The position numbers and the translations under genes are program-made. The notes below the pieces were generated by a model. That model saw only the letters and a program-made list of their open reading frames with translations. It did not search any database and was not told the origin of the DNA. This document shows, piece by piece, positions 1 through 9,644 of a DNA stretch of 64,000 bases (position 1 is its first letter; each line of letters starts with the position of its first letter). Source of the DNA: Prado023 sp963736425 (GTDB taxonomy: Bacteria; Actinomycetota; Actinomycetes; S36-B12; CAIYMF01); the NCBI GenBank assembly GCA_963736425.1, contig CAVTOX010000015.1, positions 36,353-100,352 on the forward strand, written 5' to 3'.

Positions 1-31
1 ACACGTTGGCGGCTGTGAGGGCGCTCGCCCT

Positions 32-3000
32 CTACCGGACGACCACCTTCACGCGCTTCGACCACTTCGACCAGCCCTTGGAGTTCTTGACCCGGACTGC
101 CGAGTAGTAGGTGCCCTTCTTCTTCAGCGCCTTCGTCGTGCACGCTGCCGTCGACGGTCCCGCGCTGCAGCTTGCCTTCACCGAGCCGCCCCTCGACTTG
201 GAGTACAGGCGCGCCCCGTAGCCCTTCAGGTACGAGTAGCCATTGAACGTGGGAGGTGCCCAGGTGATGGCGACCTGCCTGCCCGAGGGAGTTGCGCTCG
301 TCACCTTGGGTGCTGAGGCCTTCTTGGCCGGTCCGGTGACGATGCGTGGCTTGACCGTGAAGGTGCCGGCAGCGGACTGCGTCGTGAGATCGATGTAGTA
401 CTTGCTGCGCTTCTTCATCTTCTTGGTCGTGCAGCTGGTCTTCCCCACCGGCGCCGAGCACTCGCCGACCTTGGTACCGCCGGAGGACTTCGTGTAGAGC
501 TTCGCCGTGTATCCCGTGATCGTGTTGGAGCCGGGCGTCGGAGGATCCCAGCGCACGGTCACCTTGCCCTTGGAGTAGGTGCTCACAGCACCCCCAGGTC
601 CGGGTGTCCCCGGGGTACGGGGGCTGCTGGGGGCGCCGTTGCCGGCCCGGTTGGTCGCCACGACGTCGATGAAGTACTGGGTCCCGCCCTGCAACTTCAT
701 GATCGTGCAGCCGGTCAGGGATCCGTTGCTGGTGGTGCAGCTGCCAACGGGGTTGCCACCGGTGCCGGCGGTGTAGGCCGAGGCCGTGTACTTGGTGATG
801 GTGGCACCGTTCTCCGCGGCTGGCGTCCAGGTCACGTTGACCCCACCCGGCGTCCCGGAGGCTGTGACGCCGCCAGGAGCACTCGGCACGGTCCGCGGGA
901 CGGCGTTGACTCGCCACGAGGGGCTGGAGGTACCCACGGCATTGCTGGGCGACGACATCGACGTAGTACGTGGTGCCGAACGCGCCTGGGAACGAGCAGG
1001 TCCCACCGGTGGGCGCTCCGCCCGCCGTGCACGACGCGATCTGCGAGCCGCCGATCGGGGCGTTCCACGCGGTTGCCGTGTAGCCGGTGATCGGCGTGCC
1101 GCCCTTGCTGATCGGACCGCCCCACGAAACGGTGACCGCGTCCTTGGACGTCCGTGCCGTCACGCCGACGGGAGGTGTGGACAAGGAGGTCTGCTGCGTG
1201 CTGCGGCACAGGGCGGTCCCACTGGCGACGCACGCAATCTGCGACCGGTTCAAGCTGGCGAGTTCGACGTAGTCATTGGCCGGGTTCAGGAAGCCTGGGA
1301 CACCCGTTTCGAGCAGCCTGACCGACGAAGGCGACGGCTGCGTCACAGTCGCCCCGAAGTGGACACGCAGGGTCTCGCCACCGGCAAGCTGCTCCGACAC
1401 CGGGAAGAGGTACGCGTGATTGTCGGTGGTCCCCCCAGCCGAGTCCAGGTCCCAGAACCCGTATCCACCAAGGTCCACGGCGGCACCGCTGTTGGTGATG
1501 TCCACGTACTGGCCCGGAACCCACGGGTCGGGGACGACCCCGCCGCCGCTGCCCGGTGCCGACGTTGCACCGCTCGAAGGCCTGACTGATGGTGATGCTG
1601 CCGAAGCGACACCGGTTCCAGCGGAGTTCGTGGCCGTCACGGTGAAGGTGTAGGCAGTCCCATTGGTGAGCCCAGGCACGGCGCACGAAGTGACTCCGCT
1701 GGTGGAGTCCTCTGAGGTTGCCCCGGTGGTGCAGGCGTCTTGACCAACCCGATCCGACGGGGAGGCGAACTTGACCGTGTACTTCGTTATCTGGCGTCCG
1801 TTGTCCGGCGGGGCGGTCCACGAGACCACCGCCTTGCTGTCACGTGCTGAGGCGGCGGGTGCCGACGGCTGGCCGGGTGCCGCGGTTCCGGGAACGGACG
1901 GGACGTATAGCGCAGGGGTGACTGCTGCTGAGACTGCGGATGGCGAACTGCCGCCCGAGGCGTTCGAGGCTGTGAGGGTGAACGTGTAGGGAGTTCCATT
2001 GGTCAGGCCAGACACGGCGCACGAAGTGACTCCGCTGGTGGGGCCTTCTTCGGTTCCCCCGGTGGTGCACGCCTCGATTCCGGCCGGGCCGGCGTACTTG
2101 ACCGTGTACTTGGTGATGGGGGGCCAGGTGCTGGCTGGTGCCGTCCACGACACCACGACCTTGCGATCGCGAGCCTCAAGGGTGGGCACGGCCGGTGTGC
2201 TGGGCGCGATCACAGGGCCCTTTGGGGTCACGTCCGCGGTCACCGCCGACGGAGGAGACATCCCGACGCTGTTGTGTGCCTTGAGGGTGAACGTGTAGGA
2301 GGTGCCCAGCACGAGGCCGTTCACGGTGTACGAGAGCGAGCCTCCGGATACGGGCGTGGGGACGGCGGCAGGTTCAACGGTGGGTGCGCTTCCGCTGTTC
2401 GGGGTCGCAGTGATCTCGTAGCTGTCGATCGGCGCCCCGCCGTAGGTCTCCGGCGGCCACCAGGTCAGGTTCACCTTCCCGCTTCCGTCGGTCGTGGCCT
2501 CGGCCCCGACGCCACGGGGTGCGCTGGGGGCGGTCTTGGCCGGTTCGGTCCACTGGACCGACTTGATCGATACCTGGCCCCTCAAGGGATCCGTGCAGGA
2601 GTCCGGGTTGCAGGGATAGGGGAACCACGAGCGCAGGTTCCCGGTCCTGAAGGTCCCCGCGTTGTCCATCAGGTAGACGGCGTCGCCCACGAATGCCGGA
2701 TTGCTTGCCGGCACGTTGTTGAACACGGACCCGAGCCCAGTGTGAATGAGCAGTGAGGCGCCCGGGAAGGCTGGCTGTGGCGAGGCTGGTTCGTTGAACT
2801 GGAGTTCCAGGACCTGCCCCGTTGGCACCACCACGCCGGCCGGGATCTTGAAGTAGTTGAGGGCAGAATCGCGGACAGTCCACCCACCGAGATCGATCGG
2901 GCCTCCGCTGTTCTTGATGAAGACTCGCTCCGGGTTGCCTGTGGATTGCGTGTACGACACCCAGATGCGCAGGTTGGCTGCCGGTGAACCGCCGCACAGG

Positions 3001-3550
3001 TTGGCCGACCAGAGGCCTCGGCCGCCGGCTGCTGCGTCATCGGCAAGTACCCGGTACTCGAGGTTGTGGGCTGGCTCAGGCTTCTCATCGCCCGGGTCCG
3101 CGGTGAAGGGGAACGAGAGCATCCACCCGTCACTGACCGTGCTCCGAGACGTGTCGAACCAGTTGCCCTCCTCGTCCTGGGCGTACAGGGATCGAACGAG
3201 CCGGTAGTTGGCGTAGTCATCCTCATGCGAGGTGGCAGCCAGCGCGCGAGTCTGCACCCGCGATCCCACCGGCAGCTGGGCCTTCAACCGGTCTGTGGCC
3301 TGGGACCCTCCGCAGTCGACCTTCTCCGGCGCCTGGACCCCGACCGTTCGCACGTACTGAGGGCCAAGAACACCGGGTCCGGCATCCATCGTCGCCTTCA
3401 GGGTGTCCCCGTCGGAGACCGAGGTGACAGTCCCCTCCTCCCAGATGAGTTCGTCGTCGGGGGACGCCATCGCCGGTCGCCCGCCGTCGTCCCGAGCAGC
3501 AGCCCGAGAACCCCGACCGCGACCCCCGTGCCGCGTAGGCCCTTCCTCAT
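32..3550 (-). CDS. Secreted nuclease-like / lamin-tail / fibronectin III mosaic protein (frameshifted)
   Basis: Conceptual protein of about 1,170 aa, presumably exported and acting outside the cell. It starts at an ATG (3550) preceded by GGGGAGG and a short hydrophobic signal (LGLLLG). A staphylococcal-nuclease-like domain follows (about residues 38-180; SVSDGDTL, then YVRTVGVQAPE, keeping the Arg and Glu of the family core, and NYRLVRSLY). Next come a lamin-tail domain (about 190-285, NSGGPIDLGGW), three Fn3 domains (340-640), a second lamin-tail domain (680-760, NSGAAVDLGGYGFWDLD) and four more Fn3 domains to the basic C-terminus (RVKVVVR). Two single-base frame breaks are visible, near 3477 just after the signal and near 945 (VVAQ to NAVGTSS). 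The long middle frame is otherwise open. Nuclease activity is inferred and untested; the Asp usual in the family's D-[AT]-P-E motif is Gln here. Confidence 0.75.
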
Positions 3551-3611
3551 GCGCCTCCCCTTCCCCTCGTTGGCATCGGCGCCACCCCGCCACCACGGGC
3601 GGGGATCGTGC

Positions 3612-4304
3612 TCATCGGGCGTTGGCCCGCTCCAAGTCGCCCTCGAAGTCCACTTCGACGGCGAACAGGTCCGAGATGTCGACCGGCGTCACCTCGATGC
3701 CGTCGTGCGCGATGGCCAGCTCGATGCCCCGCTCGAAGTAGTCCTGGTCCGCGCACGCCTCGAGCTGGCGGATCAGCGCGACCTTGTCCTTGCCGCCGAT
3801 GAGGTTGATCCCGACGGCCTCGCCGAGGCCACCCACGACGGTCTTGGACAGCTCGCGCACGTGCCCGCGCTCGTCGACGGTGTACTTGACCTCCTCCTCA
3901 GCCACAGCCGAGGTGTTCACGGCCACCGCTGAGCGGCCCGAGACGATGAAGGGGGTCAACCGCTCCAGGATGACCTTGTCGAACACGACGTCACCGTTCA
4001 TCCAGATCACCGAGCCCTCGTGCGAGGCCTTCAGGGCCTTCAGCAGGGACTTCGAGGTGTTGGTCTGGTCGTAGACCTCGTTGTAGACGAATACGGCGTC
4101 GGGCTGGTGCTCCATGACGCTGTCGTTCTTGAACCCGACCACGATCGTGATGCGCACGTCGTCACCGAAGACGCTCTTGATGTTGTCGACCTGCTGCTCC
4201 ATGATCGTCTGGCCGGTGGCCAGGCGGGTCAGCGGCTTCGGGAAGGGCCGGCCCAGCCGCGTGCCCATGCCTGCGGCAAGAATGGTGACCTGAACCTGCG
4301 ACAT
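3612..4304 (-). CDS. Nucleotidyltransferase (NTP_transferase family, LicC-like)
   Basis: A 230-aa single-domain nucleotidyltransferase that would activate a sugar phosphate or alcohol phosphate with NTP. The N-terminus carries the signature VTILAAGMGTRLG followed by FPKPL, and the metal-binding region is VIWMNGDVVFD. The NTSKSLL segment resembles LicC-type phosphocholine or sugar-phosphate cytidylyltransferases. A longer reading frame extends to 4355, but I chose the ATG at 4304 because GAGGAG sits 6 nt upstream and homology begins there. It lies between the secreted mosaic protein and a CDP-glycerol glycerophosphotransferase, all on the reverse strand, which suggests a role in wall teichoic-acid-like polymer precursor supply. 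The exact substrate cannot be read from sequence. Confidence 0.8.
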   Translation of the reverse strand: MSQVQVTILAAGMGTRLGRPFPKPLTRLATGQTIMEQQVDNIKSVFGDDVRITIVVGFKNDSVMEHQPDAVFVYNEVYDQTNTSKSLLKALKASHEGSVIWMNGDVVFDKVILERLTPFIVSGRSAVAVNTSAVAEEEVKYTVDERGHVRELSKTVVGGLGEAVGINLIGGKDKVALIRQLEACADQDYFERGIELAIAHDGIEVTPVDISDLFAVEVDFEGDLERANAR

Positions 4305-4482
4305 CGATGCTCCTCGAGTTGGCCGCGCGCAGCGGCCCTGTGACGACTCTGCCAAGTCCCAGTGTCTCAGGGAAAGCGCATCGCCCGAAGTCGCGACGCG
4401 TTAGGTCCGGCCTATGGCGCCCTTGAGGTTGGCCTCCCATACCGGGCATTTCCGGCTCTGGTGGACTGGGGTCACACCCTGC

Positions 4483-5805
4483 TCAGGACGGGTCGACCGG
4501 CCAGATGCCGTGGGCGGCAAGGCTGCGCATCCGCGCCAGCCCCTCCTGGTGCTCCGCGATCGCTGCGAGCAGCGCCTCGTGGAACTTGCGGGTGCTCTCC
4601 CCAGGTGCGGCGTCGTCGAAGTAGAACGCGCGGAGCCGGGCCCGTTCGGCGCCGAACCGGTCGTCGGCCAGGATGGCCGCGATGTCGGCCCGGGCGGTGC
4701 CGATCGAATTGGCGTCGATGATGTGCGAGGCCGCGGCGATCGGCGCCTCGCGCAGCAGGCCGGCCCGGTCGGTGCGCCGGTCGGTGAGCACGATCGGGGC
4801 CTCGGCCCGGGAGTAGAGGAAGTCCAGGCCCACGCTCGAGATGTCCGAGACCAACAGGTCGACGCGGGGGAACAGGGCAAGGATGTCGCCGTCCGCACGG
4901 TACTCATGGCCCGCGCCCGGGTCCGCGGCTGCGGCAGCGGCGATCCGCGCCACGACCTGGGCGTGGGCGGCTGCCATCGCCGGCACGAGGCTGAACGCCA
5001 CGCGCGGGTGGGGCTTGTAGACCACCCGGACATCGGAGATGGACAGCAGCGCCTCGATGAGGGCCACGCCGTAGCAGTCCAGCGACGTGAAGTTGTTCAT
5101 CTCGTCCTCGCCCTCCCACGTGGGGGCGTAGAGGACGGTCCGGCGGCTGCTCACGGGGAGGCTGGGCGCGGGGTTGAGGTCCAGCTGGGGTCGCCCGACC
5201 TTCACGAGCGGCGACTCGTCGAAGTCCACGAGTGCGGCCCGGTGCCTGCGGACTGCCGCCTCGCCGGCGACGAACACCTTGTCGTAGGCCTTGGCCTGGT
5301 TGGACACCATCGAGACCTTGTCGGACTCGCCGTGGTTGACGTGGATGTGCACGGCCTCGGGCCAGACCAACGACTGGAAGTTCCGCAGGCCGTTGTTGGG
5401 GTAGATGATCGCCTTCGGCTGCAGCACCCGGTACAGGTCCATGAGGCCCGGGAACGGCATCGCCAGGAAGCTCGGTGCCGGCAGGTCGCTGTACATGAGC
5501 TGGGTCCACGCCGATCGCGCCCGGGTGACGATCCCGAAGTTCAGGTCCCCGCTGTGAGCTGCGATGACCGGCAGCCACTGCTCGATCTGGTAGATCTTCG
5601 ACACCGTGTCGGGGAAGTAGAACAGGGCATCGACCGGCGGTGCGGACCATCCGTTGCGCAGCAGCGACGAGGCGTCGATCGACTCACCGCGGGCCTCGAC
5701 CTCGCCCTCGGTCACGGCTCGCGCGCTCAGCCGCGTGCCCGCCAGGGTCAGCCGCCAGCCGATACCGCGGGCGGCGCGCAGCCCCAATGACCTGACCTGA
5801 CCCAT
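4483..5805 (-). CDS. CDP-glycerol glycerophosphotransferase family protein (TagB/TagF-like)
   Basis: About 440 aa. This family transfers glycerol-phosphate (or similar polyol phosphate) units from a CDP-activated donor onto membrane-linked teichoic acid precursors at the inner face of the membrane. Visible family landmarks are VNHGESDK in the first half, the donor-binding YKPHPR and the SDISSVGLDFLY block that matches the S-D-x-S-S motif. There is no predicted transmembrane helix, as expected for a peripheral enzyme. The start at 5805 follows an AAGGGA ribosome site; an upstream in-frame start at 5865 has no such support. It sits 178 nt upstream of the nucleotidyltransferase on the same strand, so the two may supply and polymerise the same surface polymer. 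Confidence 0.85.
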   Translation of the reverse strand: MGQVRSLGLRAARGIGWRLTLAGTRLSARAVTEGEVEARGESIDASSLLRNGWSAPPVDALFYFPDTVSKIYQIEQWLPVIAAHSGDLNFGIVTRARSAWTQLMYSDLPAPSFLAMPFPGLMDLYRVLQPKAIIYPNNGLRNFQSLVWPEAVHIHVNHGESDKVSMVSNQAKAYDKVFVAGEAAVRRHRAALVDFDESPLVKVGRPQLDLNPAPSLPVSSRRTVLYAPTWEGEDEMNNFTSLDCYGVALIEALLSISDVRVVYKPHPRVAFSLVPAMAAAHAQVVARIAAAAAADPGAGHEYRADGDILALFPRVDLLVSDISSVGLDFLYSRAEAPIVLTDRRTDRAGLLREAPIAAASHIIDANSIGTARADIAAILADDRFGAERARLRAFYFDDAAPGESTRKFHEALLAAIAEHQEGLARMRSLAAHGIWPVDPS

Positions 5806-6015
5806 CGTGTGTCCCTTCCGGGCGCAGACCATGCGATCCCCGCCGGGACGGATTCTGCCGCACATCCCGCGCCCGGCGCGTCATCCCGGGTGGGCGCCGT
5901 CGCACGTGCCATCGTGGCGCGCATCACGATGGGCTTGGAGGGCACCATGGCAACGAACCGGTTGGCGTCAGGACGGGCAGACGCGGGGATCATCAGGGTC
6001 GAGGGGAGAGCGCGG

Positions 6016-6495
6016 ATGCAGTGGACGCCGCGGCACCGTCGCCTCGGGAACGTCCTGGTCGCTGCCCAGTTCGGGCTGATCCTGGTGTGCCTGCTCCCGG
6101 TCGGGCCCACCATCGGCTCGGGCCAGCTGCGCCCGCTGGGCCTGGTCTGCCTGACGCTGGCTGCCGTCGTGGGTGGGTTGGCGCTGCTGGCCATGGGGTC
6201 CGATACCCGGGTGCATCCGGTGCCCGACGCCCAGACCCCACTGCGGATCAACGGGATCTACGCCTGGATCCGGCACCCGATGTACGCCGCGGTCCTCCTG
6301 GCCACCCTGGGCGTGACGCTGTCGTCCGGCCGGGTGCTGTCGATCCTGGCGTTCCTCGCCCTGGTCGTCGTGCTCCACGTGAAGGCGAACTTCGAGGACC
6401 GGATGCTCCAGGAGAAGTTCGGCTGGCAGTTCTCGGTCTACGCCTCCCGCGTGCCGGCCCTGTTCCCCCAGCCCTGGCGCACCCACTCCCGCTGA
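6016..6495 (+). CDS. Small membrane methyltransferase (isoprenylcysteine carboxyl methyltransferase-like)
   Basis: A 159-aa integral membrane protein with four to five hydrophobic segments. The motif INGIYAWIRHPMYAAVLL and the C-terminal NFEDRMLQEKFGWQFSVYA match the ICMT/PEMT-like family that methylates lipophilic substrates using S-adenosylmethionine; the R-H-P-x-Y and E-E/D regions are the usual binding residues. The ATG at 6016 is preceded by GAGGGGAG. A longer frame from 5809 exists, but its N-terminal part has no recognisable homology and overlaps the upstream region of the divergent glycerophosphotransferase. Substrate unknown. Confidence 0.75.
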   Translation: MQWTPRHRRLGNVLVAAQFGLILVCLLPVGPTIGSGQLRPLGLVCLTLAAVVGGLALLAMGSDTRVHPVPDAQTPLRINGIYAWIRHPMYAAVLLATLGVTLSSGRVLSILAFLALVVVLHVKANFEDRMLQEKFGWQFSVYASRVPALFPQPWRTHSR

Positions 6496-6525
6496 CGCAC
6501 TCGGCTGCTCCGCCGGTCGCGTCGC

Positions 6526-7164
6526 TCAGCCCGTGGCGTCGGTGATCTGTGGACCCGTCGCGGTGCGGACGTCCTCGACGCTCACGCCGGGCGCACACTC
6601 GCGCAGGACCAGGCCGTCGGCCGTGATGTCGAGCACGGCCATGTCGGTGATGATCCGGTGCACCACGGCGATGCCGGTCAGCGGCAGCGTGCACTCGTCG
6701 ACGATCTTGTGCGAGCCGTCCCTGGCCACGTGCTCCATCATCACGATGACCCGCTTGGCGCCGTGGACGAGGTCCATCGCCCCGCCCATCCCCTTGACCA
6801 TCTTCCCGGGGATCATCCAGTTGGCCAGGTCGCCGCGGGCCGAGACCTGCATCGCGCCGAGGATCGCGGCGTCCACGTGCCCGCCGCGGATCATCCCGAA
6901 CGACAGCGCGGAGTCGAAGAAGCTGGCGCCGGGCAGCGTGGTGACGGTCTCCTTGCCGGCGTTGATCAGGTCAGGGTCGACCTGATCCTCGGTCGGGTAC
7001 GGGCCGACGCCGAGGATGCCGTTCTCGCTCTGCAGGACCACCGTGACGTCACGGGGGAGGTAGTTGGGCACGAGCGTGGGCAGCCCGATGCCGAGGTTGA
7101 CGTACTGGCCGTCCACGAGCTCCTGGGCCACGCGGGACGCGAGCTGCTCACGGGTGAGCGTCAT
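6526..7164 (-). CDS. scoB: 3-oxoacid CoA-transferase subunit B
   Basis: A 212-aa beta subunit that moves CoA from succinyl-CoA (or another donor) to a 3-oxoacid such as acetoacetate or 3-oxoadipate in the cytoplasm. The catalytic glutamate is in SENGILGVGPYP; GIGLPTLVPNYLP and GGHVDAAILGAMQV are family hallmarks. Its ATG overlaps the stop of subunit A by one base (TGATG), so the two are translationally coupled as a heterodimer. Neighbours do not say whether the substrate is a ketone body or the beta-ketoadipate pathway intermediate. Confidence 0.92.
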   Translation of the reverse strand: MTLTREQLASRVAQELVDGQYVNLGIGLPTLVPNYLPRDVTVVLQSENGILGVGPYPTEDQVDPDLINAGKETVTTLPGASFFDSALSFGMIRGGHVDAAILGAMQVSARGDLANWMIPGKMVKGMGGAMDLVHGAKRVIVMMEHVARDGSHKIVDECTLPLTGIAVVHRIITDMAVLDITADGLVLRECAPGVSVEDVRTATGPQITDATG

Positions 7165-7947
7165 CAGGACCTCGCCCCCTCGGCCTGGGCGGGGCGGCTG
7201 ACGGTGCGTCTCTCGATCCGTTTCGCCGCGATGTCCTGCGGCCCCAGCGGGAGCACCCGCTGGACGAAGATCCCGGGCAGGTGCACCGAGGCCGGGTCGA
7301 TCTCACCGGGGGCGACCACCCGCTCGGCCTCGACGATGGTGATCCGTCCGGCCATCGCGGCCAGCGGGTTGAAGTTGCGGGTGCTGGTGTCGAACACGGC
7401 GTTGCCCAGCGTGTCGGCGACGCTCGCCCGGACGAGGGCGAAGTCCGCGGTGATGCCGCGCTCCATCACGTAGGTCCGGCCGTCGAACTCGCGGGTCTCC
7501 TTGGCCGGGGAGGCCACGGCGATCCCGCCCGACGCCGTCGTAGCGCCACGGCAGCCCTCCGTCGGCCACCTGCGTCCCGACCCCGGCCGGGGTGAAGAAC
7601 GCGGGGATCCCGGCCCCACCGGCGCGCAGGCGCTCGGCCAGCGTGCCCTGCGGGGTCAGCTCCACCTCGAGCTCGCCGGAGAGGAACTGCCGCTCGAACT
7701 CCTTGTTCTCCCCGACATAGGACGACGTCATCCGGCGGATCCGGCGCTGGGCCAGGAGCAGGCCCAGGCCCCAGTCATCGACTCCGCAGTTGTTGCTCAC
7801 CACATCGAGATCGGTGACACCTGCGTCGAGCAGGGCAGCGATCAGGGCGCTGGGGATGCCGCACAGCCCGAAGCCGCCGACGGCCAGGCGCGCGCCATCG
7901 GGGATGTCGGCGACTGCTGCGGCAGCGCTGGGGACGGTCTTGTCCAC
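7164..7947 (-). CDS. scoA: 3-oxoacid CoA-transferase subunit A (frameshifted)
   Basis: Alpha subunit of the same CoA-transferase. The N-terminal half contains GGFGLCGIPSALI (CoA-binding glycine motif) and VSNNCGVDDWGLG; the C-terminal half carries RTYVMERGITADFALVRA and RNFNPLAAMAGRITIVEAE. These halves are in different frames, joined by a one-base shift near 7535-7545. I chose the GTG at 7947 because AGGAGG lies 6 nt before it; the 10-codon longer frame lacks support. The scoB start overlaps its stop. Apart from the shift the protein is full length (about 260 aa). Confidence 0.85.
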
Positions 7948-8042
7948 GAGATCCTCCTGCGGGATATGGGTACCCACGACACGATATCCGCCGGAAGGTG
8001 GCTATCCGCGGTCGATCGGCCAGTTCGCACCTCGCGGAGGGA

Positions 8043-9479
8043 TCAGCCGGTGCAGATGTCCTGGGCGGCGGTCGTGCTGGGCTGGTTGCCCCCGACGCCC
8101 GAGCCGGTCTTCGTCGCCTTGACGCGAACCGTGTCCACCCCGTCGTAGGTCTCGCCGAGGGTCAGGTCCAGGCGCGAACCCCGGTCGGGGTCCTCGCGCA
8201 GGACCGATCCCGGGACGGCGGCCTGCAGGGTACGGGCTGCCTCGAGCTGGTCGGGGGCGTGTCGGATGGTGGTCGCGCTCGACACCTTCTGGCGGGCGTT
8301 GATGACCCCGACCCTGAAGCCCTCGGCGGCCAGGTCCTCGGCGGCCCGGGAGCCCTGGCCCTCGACGCCGCTCGCGTTGTGGATGTCCACCAGGATCTGG
8401 GCGGGGGTCTCGGTGAGCTTCTCGCCGTCCGCGCCCTTCGTGGGCGGGGGTGGCCAGGGCTTCTCGTCGGCCAGTGCCGCCCAGATGGCGTCGGCCTTGG
8501 GTTGGTCGGTCACGATCGTCGCGCCGTCGGTGTTGGGCAGCCACGGGAGGGTGACGAACGAGATGTCCTTCGGCCGCAGTCCCGACAGGCTCGCCGCCAG
8601 GGCCAGAAGGCCGTCGGAGTCAGCGAGCGCGGTGTCCGTCGCAATCGACTTCGAGGACTCGCGCAGCACCCGCCAGACGCGCAGCGGATCGGTGAGCAGC
8701 CCGGAGCCGGTCACCTCCTGGATCAGCGAGGACAGGAAGATCTGCTGCCGGTTGATCCGGCTGATGTCCGAGCCGTCGCCGATGTTGTGCCGGACGCGGA
8801 CGAACGACAGGGCGTCCTCGCCACTCACTCGCGTCCGCCCGGCCGGGAGGTCCACGCCGGACCTGGAGTCCTGCAGCGGCCGGGTCAGGCACACCTCGAC
8901 CCCGCCGAGGGCATCGATCGTCTTCTTGAAGCCGTTGAAGTCCAGCACGACGAAGTGGTCGACCGGTAGTCCGGTCATCGCCTCGACGGTCTTCAGGGTG
9001 CACCCCGGGCCGCCGCGGTCGAAGGCGGCATTGAACCGGTCGCGGGTCGCAGGCAGCACCTTGTTGTCGGCGTCCTTGCAGGAGGGCAGGTCGACGATGG
9101 TGTCGCGCGGGATGCTGACGACCACGGCTGACTCGCGGTCCGGGTAGACGTGGAGCAGCATCGTGGTGTCGGAGCGGGCGCCCTCGAAGTTGCCGTAGCC
9201 CTTGTTGCCCTTGCCGGTCCGCTGGTCGGAGCCCATGAGCAGGAAGGTGACAGGCCCCTCGGACAGGTCCCCGTAGTCGACCGGCCGCTCGCCCACCTGG
9301 CCACTGATGTCGATCTTCGTGACGTTGTTCTCCAGCTGCCCGACCGCGACGGTCGCCGACCCGGCAGCCACTGTCAGCACCAGGGCGCCGGCCGACGCCA
9401 CACCGGCGATGACGCGCAGGACCCGGTGGCGTCCGGAACGGCGTCCTGCGCCACGTCCTGAACCCGAGCGACCCGACAC
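8043..9479 (-). CDS. LytR-CpsA-Psr (LCP) family protein with LytR_C domain
   Basis: A 478-aa membrane-anchored protein. LCP enzymes transfer undecaprenyl-linked glycopolymers to peptidoglycan on the outer face of the membrane. An arginine-rich cytoplasmic tail is followed by one transmembrane helix (about residues 22-46), the LCP domain (about 75-270: TFLLMGSDQR, SDTTMLLHVYP, VSIPRDTIVDLP, the DALSFVRVRHN block with Arg/Asp active-site residues) and a LytR_C domain (about 355-455, VDIHNASG). The start is GTG at 9479, with no strong ribosome site. It is divergent from the amidase gene across 165 bp, in the conserved actinobacterial cell-wall block next to manC and whiB. Confidence 0.9.
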   Translation of the reverse strand: MSGRSGSGRGAGRRSGRHRVLRVIAGVASAGALVLTVAAGSATVAVGQLENNVTKIDISGQVGERPVDYGDLSEGPVTFLLMGSDQRTGKGNKGYGNFEGARSDTTMLLHVYPDRESAVVVSIPRDTIVDLPSCKDADNKVLPATRDRFNAAFDRGGPGCTLKTVEAMTGLPVDHFVVLDFNGFKKTIDALGGVEVCLTRPLQDSRSGVDLPAGRTRVSGEDALSFVRVRHNIGDGSDISRINRQQIFLSSLIQEVTGSGLLTDPLRVWRVLRESSKSIATDTALADSDGLLALAASLSGLRPKDISFVTLPWLPNTDGATIVTDQPKADAIWAALADEKPWPPPPTKGADGEKLTETPAQILVDIHNASGVEGQGSRAAEDLAAEGFRVGVINARQKVSSATTIRHAPDQLEAARTLQAAVPGSVLREDPDRGSRLDLTLGETYDGVDTVRVKATKTGSGVGGNQPSTTAAQDICTG

Positions 9480-9644
9480 GGCAATAAGGGTACGTGACTG
9501 ACCAGATAAGCATGGGTAAACTCGCGATTCGATAACGCAAAGTCACGACGGAATGGCCTGATTCGCCAACGGACGGGTCCAGACTGCGGATGTCCGACAC
9601 GCAGAGCGACGACCCGGGGGGGACCGCCCGGGTGGGAGGCCCAC

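Noticed and set aside
9480..9644. Divergent promoters between the LCP and amidase genes
   Set aside because: Several weak AT-rich hexamers exist on both strands, but none has convincing spacing, so no promoter is called.
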